NCBI GenBank assembly: GCA_009391275.1
Contig: VEXF01000008.1
Span: 1-58,133, forward strand
Reading direction: 5' to 3'
DNA from: SAR202 cluster bacterium AD-804-J14_MRT_500m
GTDB lineage: Bacteria; Chloroflexota; Dehalococcoidia; UBA3495; GCA-2712585
DNA: 58,133 bases
Shown: piece after piece, positions 18,335-27,997 of the stretch
Position numbering within the stretch: the stretch's first letter is position 1
Layout: the number at the start of each line of letters is the position of its first letter
Notes under the pieces: model-generated
Told to the model about the DNA's origin: nothing
What the model saw: the letters and a program-made list of their open reading frames with translations, nothing else
The model's database searches: none
Made by a program: the position numbers and the translations under genes

Positions 18335-18353
18335 TGTGCAACGCTTTTGCACA
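18335..18353. repeat. Inverted repeat, possible operator
   Basis: TGTGCAACGCTTTTGCACA has 7-bp arms (TGTGCAA/TTGCACA) around 5 bases. It lies in the 246-base gap between the divergent DUF1445 and LLM genes, where a regulator controlling both would bind. No regulator gene is nearby, so its role is inferred from position only. Confidence 0.45.
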
Positions 18354-18516
18354 GAGGACACAATAATCCCATGTAGCCATCCTCACGTTAATCATGTGAG
18401 TCCAAATCTCGGGTGAGAAAGAATCGACATCTCATCGCTCAGTAATTATATACTCCCGCTATAATGACATTGCCTATTCTCCTGTGGCGATTTGAAATTC
18501 AGGTAAGGGGTTGCAA

Positions 18517-19662
18517 TTGATCAAGTATTTTTCAGTGTTATATGTCGGGACCATAGAACTAGATAACGTAGGTCGGGATGGGACAGCTCCAGAACAACGT
18601 AACTATGCAAACGATCGTCTCATTGAAGCCTTAGATACAGCAACTCAGACGGCCAAGTTAATGGACAGGCTTGGATATTACGCACTGTGGACAGCGGAAC
18701 ACCACTTCCAGGTTGAAGGATACGAGTGCATCCCAAACCTAATACTACTTGGAACTCATTTAGCAAGCCAGACCGAACGTTTGAAGTTTGGGTGCGCTTT
18801 TAACGTGCTTCCAACCTGGCATCCGTTGCGCTTAGCAGAAGACTATGCCATGGCAGACATTCTTACTGGAGGCCGTATAATTTTGGGGGTAGGAAGAGGG
18901 TACCAAACACGCGAAGTCGAAACCTTTGGATCGCCCATGTTGGACAACGACGCTAACCGAGAATTGTTCGAAGAGCAGATGGAAATCATTTTTAAAGCCT
19001 TTAATCAGACCTCTTTTTCACACACCGGTAAGCACTACAAGATTCCAGCAGATGTGCCATTCCGAGGAAACGATATCAAGGGAATAACCTTGGTCCCACG
19101 ACCTATAAACTTGCCCGTAGAAATCTGGCAGCCAATTTCTAGTGGCCGTACAATCGATTTTATGGCAAAGCGCGGTATTAAAAGTATGGTGGACTTAACT
19201 GGCGAAAAATTAGTAGATTCAATGTTCCAACAATACAGAATGGCGGCCGAAAATCATGGTCGTAGATTACTCCCAGGAGAGGACATGGCACTAGGAGTAG
19301 GATTTTACATAGCAGACACACAAGTGGAGGCAATAGAACGAGTTCGCCCTTACCACGATGAACGATATAAATGGTTCGCACCTTTTGGGTTTGTCCGATA
19401 TGTAGACGAGCAAGGAAGACCGTGGGGGACTCCAGGGGCGCCCGCGAGAGAACCGAATATAGAAGATGGGGTTGCACAGAAGGCTTGGATTTGTGGGCCA
19501 TCAGAAGGATTTGTGGACTTTTTAAAGGACACGGAAAGCCGATACCCGGGGCTAGAACATATCGTTCTCCACTGGCCTGAAGGCATGCCCAGAGCCGAGT
19601 TTATGGATCAGTTAGAACGCTTCGCAAATGAGGTTATGCCGTCATTTACGAGTCACGAATGA
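18517..19662 (+). CDS. LLM-class flavin-dependent oxidoreductase (monooxygenase type)
   Basis: A 381-residue luciferase-like protein with LWTAEHHFQVEGYE (EHH motif), FGCAFNVLPTWHPLRLAE and DILTGGRIILGVGRGYQ. It is longer than the F420-type members, with an extended C-terminal region around PWGTPGAPARE. The ribosome binding site decides the start: AAGGGG at 18505-18510 abuts the TTG at 18511 but is 6 bases from the TTG at 18517, giving MIKYFSVLYVG. It is divergent from the DUF1445 gene and 78 bases before an M24 protein. Confidence 0.86.
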   Translation: MIKYFSVLYVGTIELDNVGRDGTAPEQRNYANDRLIEALDTATQTAKLMDRLGYYALWTAEHHFQVEGYECIPNLILLGTHLASQTERLKFGCAFNVLPTWHPLRLAEDYAMADILTGGRIILGVGRGYQTREVETFGSPMLDNDANRELFEEQMEIIFKAFNQTSFSHTGKHYKIPADVPFRGNDIKGITLVPRPINLPVEIWQPISSGRTIDFMAKRGIKSMVDLTGEKLVDSMFQQYRMAAENHGRRLLPGEDMALGVGFYIADTQVEAIERVRPYHDERYKWFAPFGFVRYVDEQGRPWGTPGAPAREPNIEDGVAQKAWICGPSEGFVDFLKDTESRYPGLEHIVLHWPEGMPRAEFMDQLERFANEVMPSFTSHE

Positions 19663-19740
19663 ACACCGTTGCGCAATACATCGACAAGCTTCATAACGAA
19701 TGATAGGTGAGTCATTCCAAATAATATTGGTGAGGATCAA

Positions 19741-20904
19741 ATGGTAGCATCTTTCTCGGAATCAGTGTTCACAGTATCTGAATTCCAAAGACGGCTAGAG
19801 AACGTTCGGAAAACTATGGCCGAAAGAGGAATAGACGCAGCTTTAATCCATCAGCCAGAGCACTTATATTATCTAACCGGATTTCCTGGCCCTGGTGCCG
19901 GATACGGAATCAATCAGGTCTGCGTCATACCTATAGATGGCGAGCCGATAACGGTGATTCGACGAATGGAAGAGCAGGCATTCTTAAGGTCGTCGTGGGC
20001 AAAGGAACGAGCCTGTTGGAACGACGGTGAAAGCACTACAGAGACTTTACGCCGTGTATTGCACGAGATGAATCTGGAAACCAAACAGCTAGGGCTAGAG
20101 TACGACTCTTGGGCCCTTACACCCGCACGATTACACAAAATAAAAACGTCGTTACCTAATGCCGCATTTGTGGATTTCTCCAATGTCCTAAGATTTCACC
20201 GGCAACAAAAATCCGCTGAGGAACTTCACTATATCCGTCGCGCCTGTTCGATCGCCGTCAAGGCACTCCGGAATGGTATAGCAGCGATCGAACCTGGTAA
20301 GACTGAAGTGGATGTACAAAAAACCATCACAACCACTTTATTAGAAGAAGGAGCAGACCCGAGAGGCTCGTTATCTATAGTTACATCCGGGGGGAATGTG
20401 CGATTCGTACATGCCTCGGCGTCAGCACGGGTCTTAGGCAAAGGTGATCTCGTTCACATGGAATTAGCACCCGCAGTCCAAAACTATTCAGGAAGGATAA
20501 TGAGAGCCACATGCATTGGTAAACCGACAGAGGAACAAACCCGAATAGCTTACACACTGGAAGAAGCCCAATCGGAGGCATTTTCTGCAATGAAGCCGGG
20601 AGTTATGGCGGGGGACGTGGACAGAATACTGCGAGATAAAATCACCCAATCTGGGATCAGAGGCGACTGGGAAACACCTTACGATAACATTAGCGGATAC
20701 ACATTAGGAATAATCATGGCGCCGTGGACATCTGATTTCAGTCGATCGTTCCTCCCTGAAGATAAGTGGTTGCTTGAGGAAGGAATGGTATTCCATATGT
20801 ACTCGTTCGCCCAGGGAATATCATTTAGCGAAACCGTGCTTATAACAGAGTCCGGGCACGAATTGTTAACCCAATTCGACAGAAAGTTGGTTGAACGATC
20901 CTGA
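19741..20904 (+). CDS. M24-fold protein, creatinase/ectoine hydrolase-like
   Basis: A 387-residue pita-bread protein with an N-terminal creatinase_N domain (VRKTMAERGIDAALI...YLTGFPG) and a C-terminal M24 domain. The metal-binding Asp pair of true aminopeptidases is not kept: the region reads VHMELAPAVQNYSGRIMRA, with Glu for the first Asp and no Asp at the second. The usual His of GxGxxxHE also seems missing. The final Glu of FSETVLITE remains. This pattern resembles creatinase and ectoine hydrolase (DoeA), which hydrolyse C-N bonds without the di-metal site, rather than Xaa-Pro aminopeptidase. GTGAGG lies 5 bases before the ATG. It sits between LLM and acs. A role in creatine, ectoine or similar osmolyte use is an inference. 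Confidence 0.78.
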   Translation: MVASFSESVFTVSEFQRRLENVRKTMAERGIDAALIHQPEHLYYLTGFPGPGAGYGINQVCVIPIDGEPITVIRRMEEQAFLRSSWAKERACWNDGESTTETLRRVLHEMNLETKQLGLEYDSWALTPARLHKIKTSLPNAAFVDFSNVLRFHRQQKSAEELHYIRRACSIAVKALRNGIAAIEPGKTEVDVQKTITTTLLEEGADPRGSLSIVTSGGNVRFVHASASARVLGKGDLVHMELAPAVQNYSGRIMRATCIGKPTEEQTRIAYTLEEAQSEAFSAMKPGVMAGDVDRILRDKITQSGIRGDWETPYDNISGYTLGIIMAPWTSDFSRSFLPEDKWLLEEGMVFHMYSFAQGISFSETVLITESGHELLTQFDRKLVERS

Positions 20905-20932
20905 GGCTACGACAGTGCACTGCCGCAGCCTC
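20903..20932 (+). terminator. Possible hairpin terminator
   Basis: GAGGCT (20903-20908) and AGCCTC (20927-20932) are complementary, and the loop contains the palindrome CAGTGCACTG. The left arm overlaps the M24 stop codon. There is no T-run behind it, so termination is uncertain. Confidence 0.3.
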
Positions 20933-21008
20933 CTCAATTAATAACTGACGTTAGAACTTCACATGGTGGAAACGAACCTTTACCGCACCTAAAAAAACTT
21001 GGATTGAA

Positions 21009-21037
21009 TTGACACTGCCCAGACCCGAAGTTATCTT
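21009..21037 (+). promoter_or_regulatory. Candidate sigma-70-type promoter of acs
   Basis: TTGACA (21009-21014) and TATCTT (21032-21037) are spaced by exactly 17 bases. It lies in the 255-base gap upstream of the acetyl-CoA synthetase gene and would give a leader of about 115 bases. The -35 box is perfect and the -10 box matches 4 of 6. No promoter data for this organism are used. Confidence 0.4.
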
Positions 21038-21159
21038 GATGGTTCTAAGCGTAGCATAATAATCTTTTAGGGATTGATTTATGCCAGAACACTATTCACA
21101 TGCGCCTTAATTAGTAATCGGGCGACCATAAAATAAGTTAAACGATCGGGGAGGTGCAC

Positions 21160-23064
21160 ATGGTACAGCAGGGACATATTGACCATTTATTGAAGGAATC
21201 TGGGGAAATTCTGCCACCTCGCAGCCTAGTGGAGCAAGCGAACTTACAAGACTACGACGGTGTCTACCAGCGATCGATCAGAGATCCCGAGGCTTTCTGG
21301 GCGGAAGTAGCGTCTGAACTTGAGTGGTTCAGTCCCTGGGACAAAGTTTTGCAATGGGACTACCCTGATTTCAAGTGGTTTTTGAACGGTAAATGCAACA
21401 TCACTTATAACGCTCTAGACAGGCATCTTAATGGCGTGCGAAAAAACAAAGCGGCGCTCATATGGTTAGGTGAAGACGGTTCCGAAAGAGTGTATACCTA
21501 CGCCACGCTTGCACAACAAGTAAATCGTCTCGCCAATGGCCTTAAATCTCTGGGTGTACGCAAAGGAGACAGAGTAGTAATTTATATGCCTCTTACACCA
21601 GAAGGAGCTATATCTATGTTGGCTTGTGCCCGTATAGGAGCAATACACAGCGTAGTATATGCAGGATTCAGCGTGGGTGCATTAAGAAATCGAATATTAG
21701 ACGCTCAAGCCAAGGTTCTTATTACTTCAGACGCCGGATACAGACGAGGGAATCGTATCGATCTCAAAGGAATCGCTGACGAGGCGGTAAAGGATCTCGA
21801 TTTAATAGAAAAAGTAGTTGTCTGGCGACGAGAGGAAACCAAACCAGAATTAAGCGACAAAGAAATAGACTTTGACGATTTGCTAGCGAAGCATGGGATT
21901 GACTGCGATGCAGAGGTTATGGATTCAGAGGACCCACTGTATGTATTGTACACAAGCGGAACCACAGGAAAGCCAAAAGGTGTAGTCCACGTTCACGGTG
22001 GATACATGGTAGGAACCTATTACCACATGAAGAATTTCTGGGACATTAAAGACACGGATGTGTTTTGGTGTATGTCAGATATCGGTTGGGTAGTGGGGCA
22101 CAGCTACATTGTCTATGCTCCTCTAGTAGCAGGAGCTACCACTGTCTTCCGAGAAGGAGCAGTTGACTACCCAGATCCCGGCGTCTTCTATGATGTGATA
22201 GAAAGACAAGGCGTGAGTGTAATGTTTACCGCTCCCACAGCGGTGCGTATGCTCATGCGTTATGGGGAATCATACGCAAAAAACCGGAATCTAAGATCGC
22301 TAAGGTTCATAACCTGCGCCGGCGAACCCTTAAACCCTGAAGCACTGCGATGGGCATATGAACATATATGCGGTAGTGGAGAATGGGGACATATGGTAGA
22401 CGATTGGTGGCAGACAGAGACCGGGGGGCCATGTTTGGGGACCACAGCAACTATGCCCGTACGGCCGGGCAGGGTCGGCAAACCCATGCCAGGAGCAGTG
22501 ATGGACATAGTAGATCGCAAAGGCCAACCGATAGAAGAGCCTGACACAGGCGGTCTGCTGGTAATAAAACATCCGTTTCCACACTTTTACCGAACCGTCT
22601 ACGGAGATCACGAAAGATACAAGAAGGACTGGAACACTATTCCCGGATACTATTTCACAGGAGATGTAGCGCTGCGCGATGCGGATGGATACTACATGGT
22701 TGTAGGACGAGCTGACGATGTACTAAATGTAGCCGGTCACCGCATTGGATCGGCGGAAGTAGAAAGCGCTTTAGTCTCGCACCCCGCAGTCGCAGAAGCA
22801 GCGGTAATAGGAAAGCCTGATGATATAAGGGGGGAATCTATCAAAGGGTTTGTCACACTCCGAGTGGGAGAAGAGTCTTCGGAAGCAACCGCGGAAGCGC
22901 TCAAACTACACGTCCGGCATGAATTAGGCCCAATAGCCGTGCCATCAGAAATAGAATTTAAAGATGCTCTCCCTAAGACTCGATCTGGGAAAATAATGCG
23001 ACGCTTATTGAAAGCAAACGAACTCGGGTTGGACCCGGGTGACATCACTACACTTGAAGAATAA
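21160..23064 (+). CDS. acs: Acetyl-CoA synthetase (AMP-forming)
   Basis: A 634-residue acyl-adenylate enzyme that converts acetate, ATP and CoA to acetyl-CoA. Motifs are in order: YNALDRHL near the N-terminus, [18 protein letters not shown] (P-loop-like A3), [25 protein letters not shown] (A5), [15 protein letters not shown] (A7) and [14 protein letters not shown] with the catalytic, acetylatable lysine (A10). Length is close to the usual 640-660. The ATG at 21160 is favoured over the in-frame GTG at 21154 because GGGGAGG ends six bases before it. Propionyl-CoA synthetase is the main alternative, but the WWQTETG region favours acetate. An amidohydrolase gene begins 30 bases downstream, so at least two genes are probably one transcript. 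Confidence 0.93.
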   Translation: MVQQGHIDHLLKESGEILPPRSLVEQANLQDYDGVYQRSIRDPEAFWAEVASELEWFSPWDKVLQWDYPDFKWFLNGKCNITYNALDRHLNGVRKNKAALIWLGEDGSERVYTYATLAQQVNRLANGLKSLGVRKGDRVVIYMPLTPEGAISMLACARIGAIHSVVYAGFSVGALRNRILDAQAKVLITSDAGYRRGNRIDLKGIADEAVKDLDLIEKVVVWRREETKPELSDKEIDFDDLLAKHGIDCDAEVMDSEDPLYVLYTSGTTGKPKGVVHVHGGYMVGTYYHMKNFWDIKDTDVFWCMSDIGWVVGHSYIVYAPLVAGATTVFREGAVDYPDPGVFYDVIERQGVSVMFTAPTAVRMLMRYGESYAKNRNLRSLRFITCAGEPLNPEALRWAYEHICGSGEWGHMVDDWWQTETGGPCLGTTATMPVRPGRVGKPMPGAVMDIVDRKGQPIEEPDTGGLLVIKHPFPHFYRTVYGDHERYKKDWNTIPGYYFTGDVALRDADGYYMVVGRADDVLNVAGHRIGSAEVESALVSHPAVAEAAVIGKPDDIRGESIKGFVTLRVGEESSEATAEALKLHVRHELGPIAVPSEIEFKDALPKTRSGKIMRRLLKANELGLDPGDITTLEE

Positions 23065-23094
23065 GCATAGATGACGGCCAAGGACAGATGATAG

Positions 23095-24396
23095 ATGGTT
23101 AACCATATGTTAGAGACCCCTGATACAGTGTGCTTTACCGGAGGAACCTTAATAGACGGCACCGGTCGAGACCCTATCCCTGACAGCACCGTGATTCTGA
23201 AACGGGGCAGAGTGCAAAATGTAGGTTCGTCCAAACAGATAGCCATACCAAGAGGTTCCACTGTCATCGACGCAACCAATAAAACAATTATGCCTGGCTT
23301 GATTGATTGCCACGTACACTTGATTTACAACCGATATAGAACATTAGAAGAAATCGACAAACCATCTCTCGAAGAGGCTATGATCCATGCGATTAAAAAC
23401 GCAGAAGAGATCGTTGACAGTGGGTTCACCACGGTTAGAGATTGTGGTACCCGCGGTTCTATAGCAGTCGCAGTACGAGACGGGATCAACATGGGATCAC
23501 TTCGAGGGCCGCGTATATTAGCTAGCGGACCCGTTCTAACAACTACCGCCGGTCTGACGGACTCCCACCCCGAATGGATGCCCTGTACATTGAGCCTTGG
23601 ACGCGTAGTTGATGGTCCGTGGGAAATGGTTAAGGCTGTACGTCAACAAATTAAACTTGGGGTTAATAACATCAAAATCGGCGGAAGTGCGGCGGAAATT
23701 AGTCCTTACGCCTCGAGTAGGATGCCCACAATAATGGAAGAAGAACTTGGAACTGCCGTCATGGTCGCACATGATTATGAACGACGCGTTGCTTTTCACT
23801 GTCAAGCTCTGAAGACCGCAAAGATTGCCCTGAAGGTTGGAGTGGACACAATCGAACACGGGACTAGGCTAGATGAAGAAGCAATTTCCTTGTTCAAACA
23901 TAGCAAGACCAATCTGATTCCCACATTATGTACGCTTTATAGTGTGCTAGAACTTGCGGATTCCCTAAATTTAATGGCGAAGCAGGTCGAAGAAATGCGT
24001 GATCATGAAGCCACCTGGGTCAAAAGCTTCCGATTGGCCCATGAATCTGGTGTCAAGATAGCGCTGGGAAGCGACGCAGGAAATCGGTATCCCCAGGGGG
24101 GTGGAGCTCGTGAACTAGAATTCATGGTCCGTCATGGGATGTCCACAATGGAAGCTTTGGAAGCCGGGACGAGAAAAGCAGCCGAAGCAATAGGAATGGA
24201 AGAAGAAGTTGGGACATTAGAAGCAGGAAAGCGAGGGGATCTCTTAATCCTGGATGGGAATCCTATTGTAGACATCAACTTACTCCAAGATAGGTCCAAT
24301 CTGTGGTTAATCGTTAAAGGTGGTCAGGCTATAGGAGGACGGGGATTGCCGCGTTCAATAATACAATGGCCCACGAGCCGTGTAGCACAGAACTAG
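23095..24396 (+). CDS. Amidohydrolase (imidazolonepropionase-like)
   Basis: A 433-residue metal-dependent amidohydrolase. HxH is in LIDCHVHLIYN, the lysine in INNIKIGGSAAE, metal His in VAFHCQALKTA and IEHGTRLDEE, and the Asp in ALGSDAGNRYPQGG. It is closely related in pattern to the genes at 12452 and 56466. AAGGA lies 10 bases upstream of the ATG. It starts 30 bases after acs and ends 3 bases before the next LLM gene starts, so the three are very likely one operon. The substrate is not known. Confidence 0.9.
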   Translation: MVNHMLETPDTVCFTGGTLIDGTGRDPIPDSTVILKRGRVQNVGSSKQIAIPRGSTVIDATNKTIMPGLIDCHVHLIYNRYRTLEEIDKPSLEEAMIHAIKNAEEIVDSGFTTVRDCGTRGSIAVAVRDGINMGSLRGPRILASGPVLTTTAGLTDSHPEWMPCTLSLGRVVDGPWEMVKAVRQQIKLGVNNIKIGGSAAEISPYASSRMPTIMEEELGTAVMVAHDYERRVAFHCQALKTAKIALKVGVDTIEHGTRLDEEAISLFKHSKTNLIPTLCTLYSVLELADSLNLMAKQVEEMRDHEATWVKSFRLAHESGVKIALGSDAGNRYPQGGGARELEFMVRHGMSTMEALEAGTRKAAEAIGMEEEVGTLEAGKRGDLLILDGNPIVDINLLQDRSNLWLIVKGGQAIGGRGLPRSIIQWPTSRVAQN

Positions 24397-24399
24397 ATT

Positions 24400-25419
24400 A
24401 TGAAAATTGGCTTTACTCTAGATGGACGGGCATCTGCTCAACATGGGGAGGAATCCCGGCACGCAGAAAAGCTAGGCTACAACCAAATAGTCAGCCACGA
24501 GACCGGTTACAATCCCTTTTTCCCGTTGGTTATTGCTGCGCAAGCTACCCAAAAAGTGGATTTGGTCACATCTATAGCCGTGGCTTTTGCTAGAAGCCCA
24601 ATGGATATTGCTTATACCGCATGGGATCTCCAAGCACTGTCCAGAGGGAGGTTCATCTTAGGCCTAGGCAGCCAAGTGCGCGGACACATCGTACGAAGGT
24701 TCAATATGCCATGGTCGTCGCCCGCGTCCCGAATGCGGGAATATATCTTGGCACTCCGTGCTATATGGGACTCGTGGCAACAGAACGCCAGATTAAATTT
24801 TTCAGGTCAATATTATCACTTTAACCTGATGCCCCCAGTCTTCAACCCTGGAGCCATTGAACACCCGAATATACCTGTGCAAATTGCAGCCGTAAATCCA
24901 CAAATGCTCCAAGTAGCCGGTGAGGTATGTGACGGTGTCTTATTACACACATTTATCTCGAAAAAATATACAAATGAGATCGTGCTTCCAAACCTCGAAT
25001 TAGGAGCAACCAAATCTGGAAGAACGCTAGACGAATTGGAAATCAGCGGCGGAGGATTTATCGTCAGCGGTTCATGCAACGATGAAGTATCAGTTAATCG
25101 CGAAAGAGTTAGAAAACGAATCGCTTTTTATGCCTCGACCAGGAGTTACGAATCCGTAATGTCACTGCATGGTTGGCAGGCCACAGCGCAGAATTTGTAT
25201 CGTATGTCTGTGGACGGGAAATGGCATGATATGGCCGGCGAAATCACTGATGATATGCTAGATACTTTCGCAGTCGTCGGCACATACGACACCATAGTTG
25301 ATAAGATCATAGAACGGTTCGGGGCGTTCTCTACAACGATCAATTTCTCCATACCTATGTCAACGCCAGCCGACGAGGTATTATTGAAGGAAATGTTAAA
25401 GAGATTGCAATCAAGTTAA
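24400..25419 (+). CDS. LLM-class oxidoreductase, TIGR03617-like (F420-dependent type)
   Basis: A 339-residue luciferase-like protein with the look of the MSMEG_2256/TIGR03617 group: MKIGFTLDGR, YNQIVSHETGYNPFFPL, SIAVAFARSPMDIAYTAWDL, GRFILGLGSQVRGHI and HPNIPVQIAAVNPQ. Members are predicted F420 users. The ATG lies 3 bases after the stop of the amidohydrolase, with no strong ribosome binding site of its own, so translation is probably coupled. It converges on the MFS gene (27-base gap). Confidence 0.88.
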   Translation: MKIGFTLDGRASAQHGEESRHAEKLGYNQIVSHETGYNPFFPLVIAAQATQKVDLVTSIAVAFARSPMDIAYTAWDLQALSRGRFILGLGSQVRGHIVRRFNMPWSSPASRMREYILALRAIWDSWQQNARLNFSGQYYHFNLMPPVFNPGAIEHPNIPVQIAAVNPQMLQVAGEVCDGVLLHTFISKKYTNEIVLPNLELGATKSGRTLDELEISGGGFIVSGSCNDEVSVNRERVRKRIAFYASTRSYESVMSLHGWQATAQNLYRMSVDGKWHDMAGEITDDMLDTFAVVGTYDTIVDKIIERFGAFSTTINFSIPMSTPADEVLLKEMLKRLQSS

Positions 25420-25446
25420 TGATGGGGATAATCTCGTTCTAACGTT

Positions 25447-26733
25447 CTAGACCACTCTCCTTAACATAGGGCGTCTGACAATCAACATCAGACCACCACC
25501 AGCTAACGCGAGAACAGCAAGGAATATGAACGGTAAGTCGTAGCTCCCCAGTCTGTCATAGATTATGCCGGTTAATAGTGGGACTACGATCATACCAATG
25601 TTCATAGGTATCATTGAAAGGCCCATAATGGCCCCGAAAGAACGTCTTCCAAAATACTCACCTCGTATACTCGTCATTGCTGGAGCTCTCCCACCTTGAC
25701 CAATGCCCGATATAAAACCAAAGACTATACCTGATAAAAAGCTGTCCACACGCAACAAAAAAAGCATTCCAACAGCCTGCACCATCATGAATATCGCTAC
25801 GACATAGCGTTTATCCAAACGGTCACCTAGCCAGCCACCGATAAGCTGAAACGCCCCGGTAGTGGCAGCCAAAACTAAAACTACTACCCCGGCCTTTGGA
25901 AGGGACATTCCTTGATCTGTTAAGTGTGGCACAAGATGTATAGCTATAGTTGTATATAGTACAGCCGTGCCTGCATGCGCCACTGAAATAAGCCAAAACG
26001 CGCGGGTCATGATCGCTTCTCGAGCAGTAAATCCAGATGTCAAAGCTTCCCTATTTGAAGTAGAAGTATTGACCTTCGTCAGAGTTTCTGGAATTTCACC
26101 CGCGTCAAGGGAATCTCCGTCGGGATTCAAACCATATGGTTCTGGCCTATCACGAACCACCATGACTATTGGCCCTGCTATAAACGCCAGAAACAGACCA
26201 CAGCCCGCAGCAACCCAACGCCATCCATGAGTATCTATCCCCCAAGCCAGAAGAGGAACAAGTGTACCTCCAAGGGATGAACCAAGGAGTGGGCCAGAAA
26301 TTGCGATCGTCCTAAGACGATTAAACCAAAAATTAATTATGGTAACAATCGGAATATAGCCAGCCAAACCGGCACCGGTAGACATGATCACGTAAGCGAC
26401 GTAGAACGAGACAGGATTTTGCACAGTGGATAAAAGCAGGAAGCCAGAAACGCAAATGACAAACCCAATTAGCATAGTACGACGTCCACCTAATTTATCA
26501 GAAAGAATCCCTTCCACAGGGCCCATCACTGCTCCTTCTGCACGCGTCATTGCAAATGCTCCAGAAAGGAGAGTTCTGTTCCAGCCAAATTCTCTCTGTA
26601 AAGCAACAAAGAAAGCCCCTGCAGCCTGCCACATACTGGCTGCTATAAAAGCCATTGCTAAAGATGTAGCAATGACAACCCACCATCCATAGAAGATAGT
26701 GGGGATAAATCTAGAATTAGATTTTCTTCTCAT
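25447..26733 (-). CDS. MFS transporter (monocarboxylate/oxalate-formate-like)
   Basis: A 428-residue 12-helix major facilitator carrier of the inner membrane. The first helix FYGWWVVIATSLAMAFIAA, the DKLGGRRTMLIG loop between helices 2 and 3 (the GxLxDRxGRR-type signature) and the central loop around residues 195-230 are clear. The FYGWWVV start is typical of carriers for small carboxylates. A TAGGA ribosome binding site precedes the ATG. It stands alone on the minus strand between two plus-strand blocks and is a paralogue of the gene at 40901. The cargo is probably an organic acid or amide, by family. Confidence 0.88.
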   Translation of the reverse strand: MRRKSNSRFIPTIFYGWWVVIATSLAMAFIAASMWQAAGAFFVALQREFGWNRTLLSGAFAMTRAEGAVMGPVEGILSDKLGGRRTMLIGFVICVSGFLLLSTVQNPVSFYVAYVIMSTGAGLAGYIPIVTIINFWFNRLRTIAISGPLLGSSLGGTLVPLLAWGIDTHGWRWVAAGCGLFLAFIAGPIVMVVRDRPEPYGLNPDGDSLDAGEIPETLTKVNTSTSNREALTSGFTAREAIMTRAFWLISVAHAGTAVLYTTIAIHLVPHLTDQGMSLPKAGVVVLVLAATTGAFQLIGGWLGDRLDKRYVVAIFMMVQAVGMLFLLRVDSFLSGIVFGFISGIGQGGRAPAMTSIRGEYFGRRSFGAIMGLSMIPMNIGMIVVPLLTGIIYDRLGSYDLPFIFLAVLALAGGGLMLIVRRPMLRRVV

Positions 26734-26933
26734 AGAGACGATCCTAACCTATTCCAGACCCCACCAGTAAGGGCCCAAATCCAGAACGTATTGTTTGCAG
26801 GTCAAAGGACTTAAGTCACACGAATATAAATTGAATGCCCTAACCACAATATCATCGACCCCGAATATCATATTAATCCCGCATCATGTACTCTGACATA
26901 CAGAATTTCTGAATAAATGTAATGGTGCTACAT

Positions 26934-26968
26934 GCTCTGTTGACAGAGCAACAGGTTGTTGCAATACT
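26934..26968 (+). promoter_or_regulatory. Candidate promoter overlapped by a palindrome
   Basis: GCTCTGT-TG-ACAGAGC (26934-26949) is a 7-2-7 inverted repeat whose centre contains a perfect TTGACA box (26940-26945). A second hairpin, GCAACA-GGT-TGTTGC (26948-26962), follows at once. AATACT (26963-26968) sits 17 bases after TTGACA as a 4-of-6 -10 box. This is an operator-over-promoter arrangement about 40 bases before the LLM gene. Confidence 0.4.
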
Positions 26969-27006
26969 GCTCCACCTTCGATCCTGAAAATGAAGGGTTT
27001 GTAACA

Positions 27007-27891
27007 GTGAAACTTGGAGTAGTTTTTCCTCAAACAGAGATCGGACCACATCCGAAACCAGTGCGGGCCTACTCCCAAGCTGTCGAAGCCCTTGGGTACG
27101 ATCACATACTTGCCTTCGAGCAAGTAATCGGCCCAAGCCAAGCACACCATTCGTCACTCAATGCCACCTACTGGCAACACCATATGTTTCACGAGCCATT
27201 GACGTTATTTGGCTTTCTTGCGGGCATCACACAAAAAGTCGAATTAGCAACCGGAGTAATCGTACTACCGATGAGACAAACAGCCCTGGTGGCCAAACAA
27301 TCAGTTGAAGTCGACCTGTTAAGTGGGGGTCGCCTAAGACTGGGTATCGGAGTCGGTATAAAACCGCCGGAATTCGAGGCGCTAGGCCAGGATTACGGAG
27401 ACCGAGGGCACAGATGCGAAGAACAGGTTAAGCTTCTGAGACAACTATGGGCCAACGCAACCGTCGATGTTGACTGGCGTTGGCACAAAATAACACAAGC
27501 AGGTATAAATCCTGTTGCTATCAAGAAATCTATTCCTATTTGGTTTGGTGGCACTAGTGATGCTGCTATGGAGAGAACGGCCAGATCAGGCGATGGCTGG
27601 ATACCACATAACACCTCCCAAAAATCTTTTTTCCTAAAAGACGGTTCAGCACAGGAAGTTATTAAGCAATTCCATCAATTGATCTACAACGCTGGGCGAG
27701 AGCCTAAAGATCTTGGTATAGAGGTATGGATTGATGCATCTCGAGGCACAGAAACCAAAGCAGCTGAACAGGCCGGGTTATGGCAAGAAATTGGCATAAC
27801 ACACCTAAGTATCAACACTATGAATGCCGGCCTCAAACATGTAGAGGAACACGTCGAAGTTTTAGGCATGGTAAAAAATGAGATCGGGTAA
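27007..27891 (+). CDS. LLM-class oxidoreductase, TIGR03619-like (F420-dependent type)
   Basis: A 294-residue luciferase-like protein starting MKLGVVFPQTEIG. It has YDHILAFEQVIGP, ELATGVIVLPMRQTALVAKQ, LSGGRLRLGIGVGIKPPEFEALG and IPIWFGGTSDAAMERTA, matching the F420-type group of the 16165 gene. The GTG at 27007 fits the family N-terminus and has AAGGG about 9 bases upstream; in-frame codons from 26956 would add residues unlike the family. It is followed after 106 bases by a cyclase-family hydrolase and then a formamidase-like gene. Confidence 0.86.
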   Translation: MKLGVVFPQTEIGPHPKPVRAYSQAVEALGYDHILAFEQVIGPSQAHHSSLNATYWQHHMFHEPLTLFGFLAGITQKVELATGVIVLPMRQTALVAKQSVEVDLLSGGRLRLGIGVGIKPPEFEALGQDYGDRGHRCEEQVKLLRQLWANATVDVDWRWHKITQAGINPVAIKKSIPIWFGGTSDAAMERTARSGDGWIPHNTSQKSFFLKDGSAQEVIKQFHQLIYNAGREPKDLGIEVWIDASRGTETKAAEQAGLWQEIGITHLSINTMNAGLKHVEEHVEVLGMVKNEIG

Positions 27892-27997
27892 AGTTTGAAC
27901 GAGATAGCTAGCCAATATCACGATCCCCGATCTTATGTAGGAGATTAAATTATCGTCTGACCTCTAAATGTGCAAGTCAGGAAGGAAAGATTTAACT

